Source: Clostridium sp. AM30-24 (GTDB lineage Bacteria; Bacillota; Clostridia; Lachnospirales; Lachnospiraceae). Taken from it: a DNA stretch of 64,000 bases. Both the position numbers and the translations under genes were made by a program. The stretch is taken from assembly GCF_003480435.1 (NCBI RefSeq), contig NZ_QUJB01000001.1, forward strand, positions 485,996 through 549,995, written 5' to 3'. Shown here one piece after another: positions 27,155-37,092 of the stretch (positions are counted from its first letter, which is position 1; every line of letters begins with the position of its first letter). Below the pieces are notes generated by a model that did no database searches, had not been told where the DNA came from, and worked only from the letters and a program-made list of their open reading frames with translations.

Positions 27155-28096
27155 TTATTTTCCCAGCTGAGCAGCAACCTCAGCTGCGAAGTCCTCGTTT
27201 TTCTTTTCAAGACCTTCACCAGTCTCGAAACGAACGAAGCTCTTAACTTCGATGTTAGCGCTGTTCTCTTTAGCAACCTGTGCTACGTACTGAGCTACGG
27301 ACTGCTTGCCGTCCTCTGCTTTTACGTAAACCTGGTCTAAGAGGCAGATCTCTTTCATCTCTTTGTTGATACGACCCTGGATCATACCCTGGATAACCTT
27401 CTCCGGCTTGGAAGCTTCCTTCGGATCGTTCTGGATCTGAGCCATAAGGATGGATTTCTCATGCTCGATGAAATCTGCGCTTACTTCGTTGCGGTTTGTG
27501 TACTTCGGGTTAAGAGCTGCAACCTGCATACAAACGTTCTTTGCCATCTCTTTTACAGCGTCGTTTACAACATCTGTCTGAACGTCAAGAAGAACACCGA
27601 TTCTGCCGCCTGCATGAATATAGGAAGAAACGAAACCGTTCTCCTCTGTAACCTGTTTGAAACGACGGATGCTCATGTTCTCACCGATGATGGAGATTTC
27701 AGAAGAAAGAGCTTCCTTAACAGTAAGGCTCTCATCTGCTGTCCACTTCTCGTCCATAAATGCGTCCATATCTGTCGCTGTTGTTGTAAGAGCCTGAGCT
27801 GCTACCTGAGCAACGTATGCCTGGAACTTAGCGTTCTTAGCAACGAAGTCTGTCTCAGCGTTAACCTCAACGATAACAGCTTTCTTCTCGTCTGCTGCCA
27901 TAGCTGTGTCAACGATACCCTCAGCTGCGATACGTCCAGCTTTCTTCTCAGCGCCTGCAAGTCCTTTTTCTCTTAAGAACTCAACAGCCTTATCCATATC
28001 GCCATCTGTAGCAGAAAGGGCTTTCTTACAGTCCATCATTCCGGCGCCTGTCATTTCTCTTAAATCTTTTACCATTTTAGCTGTAACTGCTGCCAT
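27155..28096 (-). CDS. tsf: translation elongation factor Ts
   Basis: EF-Ts exchanges GDP for GTP on EF-Tu. The 313-residue product begins with the UBA-like domain VTAKMVKDLREMTGAGMMDCKKALSATDGDMDKAVEFLREKGLAGAEKKAGRIAAEG and contains the core signature EVNAETDFVAKN. It follows rpsB by 96 bases on the same strand, the standard pair. RBS GGAGG. Confidence 0.97.
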   Translation of the reverse strand: MAAVTAKMVKDLREMTGAGMMDCKKALSATDGDMDKAVEFLREKGLAGAEKKAGRIAAEGIVDTAMAADEKKAVIVEVNAETDFVAKNAKFQAYVAQVAAQALTTTATDMDAFMDEKWTADESLTVKEALSSEISIIGENMSIRRFKQVTEENGFVSSYIHAGGRIGVLLDVQTDVVNDAVKEMAKNVCMQVAALNPKYTNRNEVSADFIEHEKSILMAQIQNDPKEASKPEKVIQGMIQGRINKEMKEICLLDQVYVKAEDGKQSVAQYVAQVAKENSANIEVKSFVRFETGEGLEKKNEDFAAEVAAQLGK

Positions 28097-28192
28097 GTTT
28101 CATTTCCTCCGAATCATATTAAAGAATCAAAACGTGTCTTTTCGGAAGAAGGTGCTGCCACTGACAGCACCTTCTGAATTCCTTATAACAAC

Positions 28193-28918
28193 TTAAGCCT
28201 CTGCGTTCTCCTCAGCTGCTTCTGCTTCCTCAGCCTCGCCCTGCTTAGCCTCGATGACAGCGTCTGCCATCTTGGAAACGATAAGCTTAACGGCTCTGAT
28301 AGCGTCGTCGTTACCCGGAATTACATAGTCGAGTTCTTCCGGATCGCAGTTTGTATCAGCGATACCGATCAGAGTGATTCCAAGTGTGTGAGCTTCCTGT
28401 ACACAGATTCTTTCCTTCTTCGGATCTACGATAAAGATAGCGTCCGGGATCTTCTTCATTTCCTTGATACCGCCAAGGTTCTTCTCAAGCTTCTCCCACT
28501 CTTTCTTTAACTCGATAACTTCCTTCTTCGGAAGTACGTCGAAAGTTCCGTCCTCAGACATCTTCTCAATTGCTTTTAATCTAGCGATTCTGGACTGGAT
28601 GGTCTTGAAGTTTGTAAGCATACCGCCAAGCCATCTCTCGTTTACGTAGTACATTCCGCAACGCTCTGCCTCAGTCTTGATAGCGTCCTGAGCCTGCTTC
28701 TTTGTACCTACGAAAAGGATTGTGCCGCCCTCAGCTGCGATATCAGCAACTGCCTTGTAAGCCTCATCAACTTTACCTACAGATTTCTGAAGGTCGATGA
28801 TGTAGATACCGTTTCTCTCTGTGTAGATGTACGGTGCCATTTTCGGGTTCCATCTTCTTGTCTGGTGACCGAAATGTACGCCGGCTTCCAGAAGCTGTTT
28901 CATTGAAATTACGCTCAT
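28193..28918 (-). CDS. rpsB: 30S ribosomal protein S2
   Basis: The 241-residue product begins [46 protein letters not shown] and has [20 protein letters not shown] and [24 protein letters not shown], all S2 hallmarks. The C-terminal tail is Glu/Ala-rich. The start at 28918 follows GGAGG at 8 bases; a 33-codon upstream extension is not expected in S2. First gene of rpsB-tsf. Confidence 0.97.
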   Translation of the reverse strand: MSVISMKQLLEAGVHFGHQTRRWNPKMAPYIYTERNGIYIIDLQKSVGKVDEAYKAVADIAAEGGTILFVGTKKQAQDAIKTEAERCGMYYVNERWLGGMLTNFKTIQSRIARLKAIEKMSEDGTFDVLPKKEVIELKKEWEKLEKNLGGIKEMKKIPDAIFIVDPKKERICVQEAHTLGITLIGIADTNCDPEELDYVIPGNDDAIRAVKLIVSKMADAVIEAKQGEAEEAEAAEENAEA

Positions 28919-29123
28919 GTTTTTTTCCTCCATTTGGTTGTTTTCTTCCGCCTGCATCTTACTTCCACGAACACCTGAGCTCCTCAGGCACCACTCGCAG
29001 AATCCGCAAACGTGCATAATATCAGCTTTTTCACTATATCATAAGTCATTTTTCACTGCAAGCATTTTTTTGATTTTTTTTAATTTTTTTACAGTTCCGC
29101 TATGCGTCGCTTGGATGAACTGC

Positions 29124-29161
29124 AAAAAAGGCACAGCTTTCCATTCAGCCATGCCCTTTTT
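29124..29161 (-). terminator. codY terminator
   Basis: Minus-strand AAAAGGGCATGGCT pairs imperfectly with AGCTGTGCCTTTTTT, leading into T-rich sequence, 15 bases beyond the codY stop. Confidence 0.7.
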
Positions 29162-29175
29162 CAGGTCTCCCCGTC

Positions 29176-29958
29176 TTATTTTGTATTCACTGCCTTTAAG
29201 GCTTTTAATTCATCAAATACTACATCGTTTAAGACTTTGATGTAGGTTCCCTTCATACCGGAAGAACGGGACTCGATTACTCCGGCGCTCTCAAATTTGC
29301 GGAGCGCGTTTACGATCACGGAGCGGGTGATCCCGACTCTGTCAGCGATCTTGCTGGCTACGAGGATTCCCTCGTTTCCGTCAAGCTCCTCGAAGATATG
29401 GGTAATTGCTTCCAGCTCGGAGAAAGATAACGTGCTGATCGCGGATTTTACGATCTGGACTTTTCTTGTCTCCTCAGCGTTCTCCTCGTTTACGGAGCGC
29501 ATCATCTCAAGACCGACAACTGTTGTTCCATACTCGCAGAGGATAATATCATCGATATCATACTGCTCATCCGATTTATACATGAATAAGGTTCCGAGGC
29601 GCTCACCTGCGATATCGATCGGGGCGATGATTGCCTGATACTTCTTTACGTTCTCCTCAGCGAATCCGAGAGTCGCAAGGTTTACATTTTCCTTGGTGGA
29701 AAGGACACTTAAGAGGCGTTCGTTAAACATTTTATCGACATAGCCGCCTACCTTGTCCTCAATCAACTCATGGATCTCATCAACACCAGGACAGATGCTG
29801 ACACCCAGGACTTTCCCTTTCTTGCTGATCACGAGAATGTTCGACAGCAAAATTTCGCTTAATACTTTACAGATATCGTTGAATACGACCTTGTGCGAAT
29901 TGTTGTTGTGGAGCAGTTTGTTTATTTTTCTGGTCTTATCCAATAATTCAACACTCAT
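29176..29958 (-). CDS. codY: GTP-sensing pleiotropic regulator CodY
   Basis: CodY represses stationary-phase and amino-acid genes when GTP and branched-chain amino acids are abundant. The 260-residue product has an N-terminal GAF domain (MSVELLDKTRKINKLL...ILVISKKGKVLGVS) and a C-terminal winged helix (GILVASKIADRVGITRSVIVNALRKFESAGVIESRSSGMKGTYIKVLND), both highly conserved. It is not in the topA transcript by spacing (about 155 bases) and has its own promoter. Confidence 0.97.
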   Translation of the reverse strand: MSVELLDKTRKINKLLHNNNSHKVVFNDICKVLSEILLSNILVISKKGKVLGVSICPGVDEIHELIEDKVGGYVDKMFNERLLSVLSTKENVNLATLGFAEENVKKYQAIIAPIDIAGERLGTLFMYKSDEQYDIDDIILCEYGTTVVGLEMMRSVNEENAEETRKVQIVKSAISTLSFSELEAITHIFEELDGNEGILVASKIADRVGITRSVIVNALRKFESAGVIESRSSGMKGTYIKVLNDVVFDELKALKAVNTK

Positions 29959-30055
29959 TTCCGAAAACCTCCTTTACTTTCTGATATCGTACGAATAATA
30001 ATTGATCGATTAAATTGTAACACGATATTTCCAGAATTTCAAGACTTTTTCGGAT

Positions 30056-30084
30056 AATTAAGATAAATCGAAATAAATTGTCAA
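30056..30084 (-). promoter_or_regulatory. probable codY promoter
   Basis: Minus-strand TTGACA (30084-30079), 17 bases, TTAATT (30061-30056) in AT-rich sequence between topA and codY. Confidence 0.5.
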
Positions 30085-30112
30085 GTTCTTATCAGATTTG
30101 GCAGCTGCCTTA

Positions 30113-32209
30113 TTAATCCTCTTTTTCTTCTTTATTTTCCTTCATCGGCATCACAAATCCGCACTGCTCATTGGCACAGACAAGCTTGTTTCCTTTCTCT
30201 ACCATGTAGCTTCCGCACTCCGGACATTTCTCGGTGGATGGCTTCTGCCAGGACATGAAATCGCAGTCCGGGTTAGCCTCACAGCCGTAATATTTTCTTC
30301 CCTTTTTCGTCTTCTTGATGATAACTTCTTTACCGCACTTCGGACACGGGATACCGGTCTTCTCTAAATATGGCTTCGTATTGCGGCACTCCGGAAATCC
30401 GGGGCATGCGAGGAATTTTCCGTGGGGACCATACTTGATGACCATTCTTCGTCCGCAGAGCTCGCAGATCTCATCAGATTCCTCATCGGCGATATGCACA
30501 GTCTCCAGAGTTCTCTGGGCCTCTTCCACTGCTTCCATGAGATCCGGGTAGAAGTTTCTGACAATAGTCTTCCAAGGGGTCAGACCCTCACCAACACTGT
30601 CTAACAGATACTCCAGATTCGCTGTGAAGGCAATATCCACGATACTTGGGAAGCACTGCTTCATGATCCGGTTTACGACCTCACCGATCTCTGTCACATA
30701 GATATTTTTATTCTCTTTCACCACATAGCGGCGGGCCAAGATCGTCGTGATCGTCGGAGCGTAAGTACTCGGACGGCCAATTCCCTGTTCCTCCATGGCT
30801 TTTACGAGGGATGCCTCTGTGTAATGGGCCGGCGGCTGGGTAAAGTGCTGGGCGCTCTCAAGATCCTCAAGCTCCAGTTCCTCGCCTTTTTCCAGTTTCG
30901 AGAGGATCTGGTTCTTCTCCTCTTTCTCGTCCGCCTCGATATAGACAGACATAAATCCGTCAAATTTCAATCTGGACGCTGTCATTGTGAACTCGTTTCC
31001 GCCAGCTCCGATCTTTACGGACGTAGTCTCATAGACTGCGGCGGACATACGGCTCGCCGTGAAGCGTTTCCAGATCAGCTGATAAAGCCTGAACTGATCT
31101 CTCGCTAAAGATTCCTTCACCTGCACCGGAGTTAAGGAAATATCTGTCGGACGGATCGCCTCGTGGGCATCCTGGATCTTTCCGCTGTTTTTCTTTGTAT
31201 TTTCCCCTTTGGACAGGTAAGCCTCACCGTAATTATCACTGATAAAGCTGCCAGCCATCTTCTCCGCTTCCTCAGCCACACGGGTGGAATCGGTACGCAG
31301 GTAGGTGATGAGACCAACGGTACCATGTCCCTTTACGTCAACGCCCTCATAGAGCTGCTGGGCGAGACGCATGGTCTTCTGGGTGGAGAAGTTCAACGCC
31401 TTGGACGCCTCCTGCTGCAAGGTACTCGTCGTAAATGGAAGCGGAGGTTTCTTTGTCCGCTCTCCATTTTTAATATCCGTCACAATAAATTTCTGTCCCT
31501 TCAAGGACTCTAACAAAGCGTCAAGCTCCGCCCTGCTCCTGATCTCTGTCTTTCCGTCTTTATCGTTATGGAAATGTGCCGCTGCCGGTTTCTTTGAGCC
31601 CGGTGCTTTTAACATTGCGTCAAGACTCCAGTATTCCTCCGGGATAAACGCGGATATCTCTTCTTCCCTGTCACAGATCATGCGGAGAGCAGCGGACTGG
31701 ACACGGCCGGCGCTTAAGCCCCTTTTCACCTTTTCCCATAAGATCGGGCTGATCTTATAGCCCACGATACGGTCTAAGATACGTCTCGTCTGCTGGGCGT
31801 CCACCAGATTCATATCGATATCGCGAGGTGCCTTTAAGGACGCTTTTACCGCGTTTTTTGTGATCTCATTGAAACTGATCCTGTATACTTTTTTATCCTT
31901 TACCTCATCTAACTTCAGCGCTTTCATCAAATGCCAGGAAATCGCTTCTCCCTCACGGTCAGGGTCAGTCGCGAGATAAATCTTATCTGCTTTTTTTACT
32001 TCCTTCCGGAGCTTCGCAAGGATATCACCCTTACCCCGGATCGTAATATATTTTGGTTCGTAGTCATTTTCCACATCAATTCCGAGCTGGCTCTTCGGAA
32101 GATCTCTCACGTGTCCGTTAGACGCGTCAACCTCATAGGTGCTTCCCAGGAATTTCTTAATTGTTTTAACCTTTGCAGGAGACTCCACAATCACAAGACT
32201 GTTTGCCAT
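30113..32209 (-). CDS. topA: DNA topoisomerase I
   Basis: Relaxes negative supercoils. The 698-residue type IA enzyme has the TOPRIM start SLVIVESPAKVKTIKKFLG, DPDREGEAISWH, and the active-site tyrosine in GLITYLRTDSTR. Three C-terminal four-Cys zinc ribbons follow (CELCGRRM...CPGFPEC; CPKCGKEV...CEANPDC; CPECGSYM...CANEQC). The start at 32209 is 21 bases after dprA, so the two are co-transcribed. Confidence 0.97.
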   Translation of the reverse strand: MANSLVIVESPAKVKTIKKFLGSTYEVDASNGHVRDLPKSQLGIDVENDYEPKYITIRGKGDILAKLRKEVKKADKIYLATDPDREGEAISWHLMKALKLDEVKDKKVYRISFNEITKNAVKASLKAPRDIDMNLVDAQQTRRILDRIVGYKISPILWEKVKRGLSAGRVQSAALRMICDREEEISAFIPEEYWSLDAMLKAPGSKKPAAAHFHNDKDGKTEIRSRAELDALLESLKGQKFIVTDIKNGERTKKPPLPFTTSTLQQEASKALNFSTQKTMRLAQQLYEGVDVKGHGTVGLITYLRTDSTRVAEEAEKMAGSFISDNYGEAYLSKGENTKKNSGKIQDAHEAIRPTDISLTPVQVKESLARDQFRLYQLIWKRFTASRMSAAVYETTSVKIGAGGNEFTMTASRLKFDGFMSVYIEADEKEEKNQILSKLEKGEELELEDLESAQHFTQPPAHYTEASLVKAMEEQGIGRPSTYAPTITTILARRYVVKENKNIYVTEIGEVVNRIMKQCFPSIVDIAFTANLEYLLDSVGEGLTPWKTIVRNFYPDLMEAVEEAQRTLETVHIADEESDEICELCGRRMVIKYGPHGKFLACPGFPECRNTKPYLEKTGIPCPKCGKEVIIKKTKKGRKYYGCEANPDCDFMSWQKPSTEKCPECGSYMVEKGNKLVCANEQCGFVMPMKENKEEKED

Positions 32210-32230
32210 ACTTTTCACATCCTTCTGCAA

Positions 32231-33337
32231 TCATTCCGCTTTTTTATAATATTGATTCCCGGTTCCAAAAATAAGTCCTGCAAGCTCCAGCTTTAAAAGG
32301 GCTTCCATACATTCCGGCATTGAAAGTCCGCAGCTCGCTGCGACTTCCTCCAGATGTCTGGGGCGCGAATCAACCGAAGCATACACCAAATTTTCGTTCT
32401 TGGCAAGCCTATTTTGTGAAAATTTATGAATCGTTAATTTTCTTTCGTACTTTAATCCAAGATATTCCAATACATCCGAAGGGTGCAAAAGCATGTTTGC
32501 GCCTCCCTGGATCAGGCGGTTGCAGCCACCGCTTAAGGGATCATTCGCCCGTCCCGGCAAAGCGAAAACCTCCTTTCCCTGTTCCAAAGCGAAGTCTGCT
32601 GTGATCAGGGATCCGCTCTTCTCCCTCGCTTCTATTATAATGACCGCGTCAGAAAGAGCACTGATAATCCGGTTTCGCATTGGAAAATTCATGGCAGCAG
32701 GGCGGGTTCCCGGAACGAATTCTGAGAGAATTCCGCCATTTTCTTCCATGGCCTGGAAAATCCTGTAGTTTTCTCTCGGGTAGCAGACGTTTACCCCACA
32801 GCCTAAAACCGCATAGGTGGGTTTTCCGCGTTCGATGGCACCTCTGTGGGCAAAGCCGTCCACACCGGCTGCCATTCCGCTGATAACGTTGACCCCGGCA
32901 TTCGCGAGTTCTCCGGCGTAAAATCCTGCTGCCTCCTTTCCGTACTCCGTGCAGGCTCTGGCCCCCACGATGGCCACCGCAGGGACTTCGTTTTCCGGGA
33001 GAGTCCCTTTTACGAAGAGTGCCGCCGGACGGTTTTTATATGGAAGGAACCGGGTCGGATAGTCCGGATCACATTCCGCAACAAAGCGGATCTTCTTTGA
33101 GTCGAGCCCGGCAAACTCCCTTCGCCATGTAGATTCCTGCTCCCTCGATTTTAGAAAAACTTCCGCGCGTCTTTCCGTGAGAATCCCTGCTTTCTGTATC
33201 TCCTGTTCCTTTGCCGTCCATGCAGACAGATAGGTTCCGAATGTATCTTTTAAGCTTCCGATCGTTGCGCTTCCGAAGCCCGGAACGTGGCAGAGACAGT
33301 AGAGCGCTTCGCGGTCATTCAGTGTGCTGCTTGTCAT
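32231..33337 (-). CDS. dprA: DNA processing protein DprA/Smf
   Basis: Loads RecA onto incoming single-stranded DNA in transformation. The 368-residue product has the Rossmann-like core VAIVGARACTEYGKEAAGFYAGELANAGVNVISGMAAGVDGFAHRGAI, ENGGILSEFVPGTRP and FPMRNRIISALSDAVIIIEAREKSGSLITADFALEQGKEVFALPG, plus a C-terminal winged-helix-like domain. Between comM and topA with gaps of 18 and 21 bases. Confidence 0.96.
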   Translation of the reverse strand: MTSSTLNDREALYCLCHVPGFGSATIGSLKDTFGTYLSAWTAKEQEIQKAGILTERRAEVFLKSREQESTWRREFAGLDSKKIRFVAECDPDYPTRFLPYKNRPAALFVKGTLPENEVPAVAIVGARACTEYGKEAAGFYAGELANAGVNVISGMAAGVDGFAHRGAIERGKPTYAVLGCGVNVCYPRENYRIFQAMEENGGILSEFVPGTRPAAMNFPMRNRIISALSDAVIIIEAREKSGSLITADFALEQGKEVFALPGRANDPLSGGCNRLIQGGANMLLHPSDVLEYLGLKYERKLTIHKFSQNRLAKNENLVYASVDSRPRHLEEVAASCGLSMPECMEALLKLELAGLIFGTGNQYYKKAE

Positions 33338-33355
33338 AATATCCTCTTCTCCTTT

Positions 33356-34891
33356 TTAATTTCCCCAGAATTTATCACGGCTTTTCACATACGACACTGC
33401 CTCACAGAGATCTGAAAGCCGGATCTCCTCCTCTCCCGCGAGATCCGCTGTTGTCCTTGCCACTTTCAGGATCCGGTCATGCATTCTGGCTGTGAGATCC
33501 ATTTTTTCGAAAATTTCTTTCATAAACGCTTCCTCTTCCCGTCCGAGTCTGCAGAATTCCCGGATATGGCGTCCTGACATTTCGCCGTTGCAGCGGATAT
33601 TTTCATCCGCAAAACGTTCCCTCTGGATCTTTCTTGCCTGTTCCACCCGGCTCCGGATCTCACAGGAGGATTCGTTCTTACCGCTGCTTCTGATATCTCC
33701 ATAGCTAACCGGTGATGCCTCCACGCAGATATCGATCCTGTCTAACATCGGCCCTGATACCTTCTGCAGATACTTTGCGATCTGTCCATCTGTGCAGCGG
33801 CAGCGGGATCTGTCCGGAAAATGGCCGCATGGACATGGATTCATAGCTGCCACAAGCTGAAAATTCGCCGGATAAGTCACAGAAGCTTCCACCCTCGAGA
33901 CTGTCACCTTCCGCTCCTCTAACGGCTGTCTCAGGATCTCCAAAGCAGCTCTGGAAAACTCCGGAAACTCATCCAGAAACAGGATCCCGCCGGTTGCCAG
34001 CGATATTTCTCCCGGCTTTGGTCTCCTTCCTCCTCCAGTCAGAGCCTGTGCGGATACCGTGTGGTGCGGCGCACGGAATGGCCTGATCTTTATCAACGGA
34101 TCTTTCTCCGTCAAAAGTCCACTCACACTGTAAATTTTCGAAATCTCAATGCTCTCTGCGATATCAATCCCCGGCATGATGGTCGGCATCCGCTTCGCAA
34201 GCATGGTTTTCCCCGCTCCGGCAGGTCCGATGACCAGAAGATTATGTTTTCCCGCCGCTGCCACCTCCGCCGCCCGTCTAAGCAGTGTCTGTCCGGACAG
34301 CTCCGAAAAATCCACCTCATATTGATTCATAATGCTTTGCAATTTCTCTATATCCACGGCTGGTTCTGCCTGCATAGGCAATTTCCCGGAGAGCATATCC
34401 AGAAGATGCTTCAGGTCCCGGACACCGTATAGTGTGATCCCGCCAATCACAGATGCCTCATTTACATTCTCCACAGGTAAGAACACCCGCCTGAAACCGC
34501 TTTCCCGTGCCTGCGCGGTAAGTGCCATAACCCCGGGGATCCCCCGGACAGCTCCGTCCAGACCGAGTTCTCCAAAAAAGACCGCGTCCTCCAGACCCTT
34601 CGCCGAAAATCCGCCGTGGGCAGACAAAATCGCAGCGGCGATCGCCAGATCAAAGCCTGTTCCTTCCTTTCTGAAGTCTGCCGGAGAAAGATTGATCGTG
34701 ATCTTTTTCGGCGGCAGGGAAAGTCCTAAATTCCTGATCGCAGTCCTCACCCGATCTCCACCTTCCCGGACCTCAGAGGCGAGATACCCCACCAGGATCA
34801 GACCGGGAAGGCCATCACTGACGTCTGCCTCCACGGCCACGTTTTTTCCTTCCATGCCGCGGAGACATATGCTGTTGATTTTACTGAACAA
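33356..34891 (-). CDS. comM: YifB/ComM family AAA+ ATPase
   Basis: The 511-residue product starts with the lon-like domain (AVEADVSDGLPGLILVGYLASEVREGGDRVRTAIRNLGLSLPPKKITINLSPADFRKEGTGFDLAIAAAIL). The magnesium-chelatase-like ATPase follows, with Walker A GPAGAGKTMLAKRM and LFLDEFPEFSRAALEILRQPLE, and then a C-terminal zinc/helical domain (CPCGHFPDRSRCRC). ComM is a branch-migration helicase for integrating transformed DNA. The start is TTG at 34891, 5 bases after AAAGGAG. First gene of comM-dprA-topA. Confidence 0.95.
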   Translation of the reverse strand: MFSKINSICLRGMEGKNVAVEADVSDGLPGLILVGYLASEVREGGDRVRTAIRNLGLSLPPKKITINLSPADFRKEGTGFDLAIAAAILSAHGGFSAKGLEDAVFFGELGLDGAVRGIPGVMALTAQARESGFRRVFLPVENVNEASVIGGITLYGVRDLKHLLDMLSGKLPMQAEPAVDIEKLQSIMNQYEVDFSELSGQTLLRRAAEVAAAGKHNLLVIGPAGAGKTMLAKRMPTIMPGIDIAESIEISKIYSVSGLLTEKDPLIKIRPFRAPHHTVSAQALTGGGRRPKPGEISLATGGILFLDEFPEFSRAALEILRQPLEERKVTVSRVEASVTYPANFQLVAAMNPCPCGHFPDRSRCRCTDGQIAKYLQKVSGPMLDRIDICVEASPVSYGDIRSSGKNESSCEIRSRVEQARKIQRERFADENIRCNGEMSGRHIREFCRLGREEEAFMKEIFEKMDLTARMHDRILKVARTTADLAGEEEIRLSDLCEAVSYVKSRDKFWGN

Positions 34892-35009
34892 AAAGACTCC
34901 TTTCCAACATTTTCAAGATGTTTTTGCTTTGCTGATTTTTCAGAATTGTTTTTGACAGGTGAATCTTCACCAGAATTGATCATATAGATATCGTTAAGAA
35001 TATTTAGAA

Positions 35010-35138
35010 AAAAAACCATCGGTGCAGCCGGTCTGAGACGGGCTTTTGCCCGCGACCGTGAAGATGCTGAACCGTTGCGAATGCCGATCTTAAAGGCAGA
35101 CTGATGCGCTGGTCAGCCCTGTCAGTCTGCCTCTTTTT
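35010..35138 (+). ncRNA. candidate structured RNA ending in an intrinsic terminator
   Basis: A 240-base gap between two leftward genes holds, on the plus strand, an outer pairing ATCGG (35018) with CCGAT (35084). Inside it is a nested hairpin GGTC...GGGC-TTTT-GCCC...GACC (35030-35057). A 12-14-bp terminator GGCAGACTGA/TCAGTCTGCC with CTTTTT ends the unit at 35138. No open frame fits. I could not match it to a known riboswitch. It may simply be the terminator of the hydrolase gene plus chance pairing. Confidence 0.4.
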
Positions 35139-36072
35139 AATGATTGTTTTCGTGTTCCTCGATCCACTCCAGAATATCCCCCGATACCTGTTCGCGGTTG
35201 AGTTCGTTTAAGAGTTCATGTCTTGCGTCCTCGTAAAAGCCGATGGAGAGATCCTCCGCTCCTGCCTGATCGTAGCGGTCATAGACCCGCCGCACACCTT
35301 TTGTCTCCTCTCCCACCGGATCTTTGCTTCCGGAGAGGATCAGGATCGGGAGGTCAGTGCGCATTTTCCCTTCTTTTTCCAGTTTTGAGGTTTTCAGGAT
35401 CACCTCAAAGAAATCCCGGTACGCACCTGCTGTGAAAATAAAATCTGTCAACGGGTCTTCCCCGAAAGCACGGTCTCTCCTTTCATCTCTGGACAGCCAG
35501 TCATATGGTGTTTTTGTCGGTTTGAATTTCCGGTTATAGTTTCCTAGGGAGAGGTTATAGAGCATCTTACTCCTGTACCTCGTTCCTTTCTGCTTACAGA
35601 CAGCATCTGCCAGCAGATATCCGAACCGGACTTCAGCGTCCTTCGGTGCTCCGGTTCCAAGTAAGATCACGCCATCGATTCCATCCTTATAGACTGTCAG
35701 ATAACGTCTTGCAAAGAACGATCCCATACTGTGTCCCAAAAGGAAAAGCGGCACACCCGGATATTTTCTCTGGGCATGGATCGTCACGCGGCGCATATCA
35801 CGGATCACGGAGACAGCGCCCGCATGGTCCCCGAAATATCCACGGTCCTCTTCAGCTGCCGCGGTCTTTCCATGACCCAGATGGTCGTTTCCAAGAACAT
35901 AAATCCCATGCCCCGCAAGGAATTCCGCAAATTCACGATATCTCCCCACATGTTCCATCATTCCGTGGGCGATCTGAACGATGGCTTTTACCTCACCGTC
36001 CGGAATCCACTCCACACAGTGGAGATTCGCCAGACCGCTGCTCGATGGTATATAAAGTTCATGGATCTCCAT
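35137..36072 (-). CDS. alpha/beta hydrolase (monoacylglycerol lipase/lysophospholipase type)
   Basis: The 311-residue product is a serine hydrolase of the Hydrolase_4 group: IAHGMMEHVGRYREFAEFLAGHGIYVLGNDHLGHGKT, nucleophile elbow GHSMG (Ser115), Asp in ILSGSKDPVG and His in DARHELLNE. There is no signal peptide, so it acts in the cytoplasm on lysolipids or similar esters. Substrate is inferred from family. It is monocistronic and lies downstream of the arg operon. Confidence 0.9.
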   Translation of the reverse strand: MEIHELYIPSSSGLANLHCVEWIPDGEVKAIVQIAHGMMEHVGRYREFAEFLAGHGIYVLGNDHLGHGKTAAAEEDRGYFGDHAGAVSVIRDMRRVTIHAQRKYPGVPLFLLGHSMGSFFARRYLTVYKDGIDGVILLGTGAPKDAEVRFGYLLADAVCKQKGTRYRSKMLYNLSLGNYNRKFKPTKTPYDWLSRDERRDRAFGEDPLTDFIFTAGAYRDFFEVILKTSKLEKEGKMRTDLPILILSGSKDPVGEETKGVRRVYDRYDQAGAEDLSIGFYEDARHELLNELNREQVSGDILEWIEEHENNH

Positions 36073-36180
36073 AATTCCCGCCTCCTGTGTTTTAAAAACC
36101 TACCAATAGTATAACACGCGGATAAAGCTTTCCATAGGAAACGTCTGTTAAAATTTCATAAACTTTATATGAACTGTTAC

Positions 36181-37092
36181 TCAATCTTTTTTCATTAATT
36201 TCACCATAACGGCCTTCTGCGCGTGCAGACGATTCTCTGCCTCGTTGAAGATCTCATCTGCATGTTCCTCGAAGACTTCTTCGGTGATCTCCTGTCCGCG
36301 GTATGCCGGGAGACAGTGCTGGACCATAGCGCCCGCGTTTGCGGCTGCGAGGAGCTGTCTGTTGATCTGGTAGTCCTTGAAGATTTTCTTTCTCTCCTCT
36401 TTCTCCGCTTCTTCTCCCATCGAAGTCCATGTATCCGTGATCAGAATATCCGCACCGGATGCCGCCATAAACGGATCTGTCTCCAAGGCAAACTTATCGC
36501 CGTAGCCCTTCGTGAATTCAAGAACAGCTCCGTCCGGCTTGTATCCATCCGGTGTCGCGACCGCCACGTTCATTCCGACCTTTAAGCCGCCGACGATCAG
36601 GGAGTTTGCCATATTGTTGCCGTCACCGATGAAGCACATTTTGAGTCCGGAGAAGCTTCCGAACTTCTCACGGATCGTCATGAGGTCCGCAAGGACCTGA
36701 CACGGATGACAGAAATCCGTCAGGCCGTTGATGACCGGGATGGAACCAAATTTTGCGAGGTCCTCCACTTCCTTCTGCTCGAAGGTGCGGATCATGATAC
36801 CGTCAAGGTATCTTGACAACACACGGGCAGTATCCTGAACCGGCTCTCCACGGCCGATCTGCAGATCTCTGGAGGACAGAAACAATGCATGTCCACCCAG
36901 CTGATACATTCCTGTCTCGAAGGAAACCCTCGTTCTTGTGGAGGATTTCTGGAAGATCATTCCGAGAGTCTGTCCCTTTAAGAGTTCGTGCGGAATGTTG
37001 TGCTTTCTCTCATATTTTAACTGGTCTGCCAGATCCAGAATTTCAATGATCTCCTCTGTGCTGAGATCCAGTAATTTTAATAAGTTCTTCAT
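36181..37092 (-). CDS. argF: ornithine carbamoyltransferase
   Basis: Makes citrulline from ornithine and carbamoyl phosphate. The 303-residue product has the carbamoyl-phosphate loop SSTRTRVSFE, ornithine-site residues DTWTSMG and MVQHCLPAYRGQEI. The start ATG overlaps the argD stop by four bases (ATGA), so translation is coupled. Last gene of argCBDF, so the biosynthetic rather than arginine-deiminase role is likely. Confidence 0.96.
   Translation of the reverse strand: MKNLLKLLDLSTEEIIEILDLADQLKYERKHNIPHELLKGQTLGMIFQKSSTRTRVSFETGMYQLGGHALFLSSRDLQIGRGEPVQDTARVLSRYLDGIMIRTFEQKEVEDLAKFGSIPVINGLTDFCHPCQVLADLMTIREKFGSFSGLKMCFIGDGNNMANSLIVGGLKVGMNVAVATPDGYKPDGAVLEFTKGYGDKFALETDPFMAASGADILITDTWTSMGEEAEKEERKKIFKDYQINRQLLAAANAGAMVQHCLPAYRGQEITEEVFEEHADEIFNEAENRLHAQKAVMVKLMKKD

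Noticed and set aside
35010..35138. A known riboswitch (c-di-GMP, ZTP, fluoride, guanidine or similar) in the comM-hydrolase gap
   Set aside because: None of the conserved cores I know is present, and it does not precede a gene on its strand.
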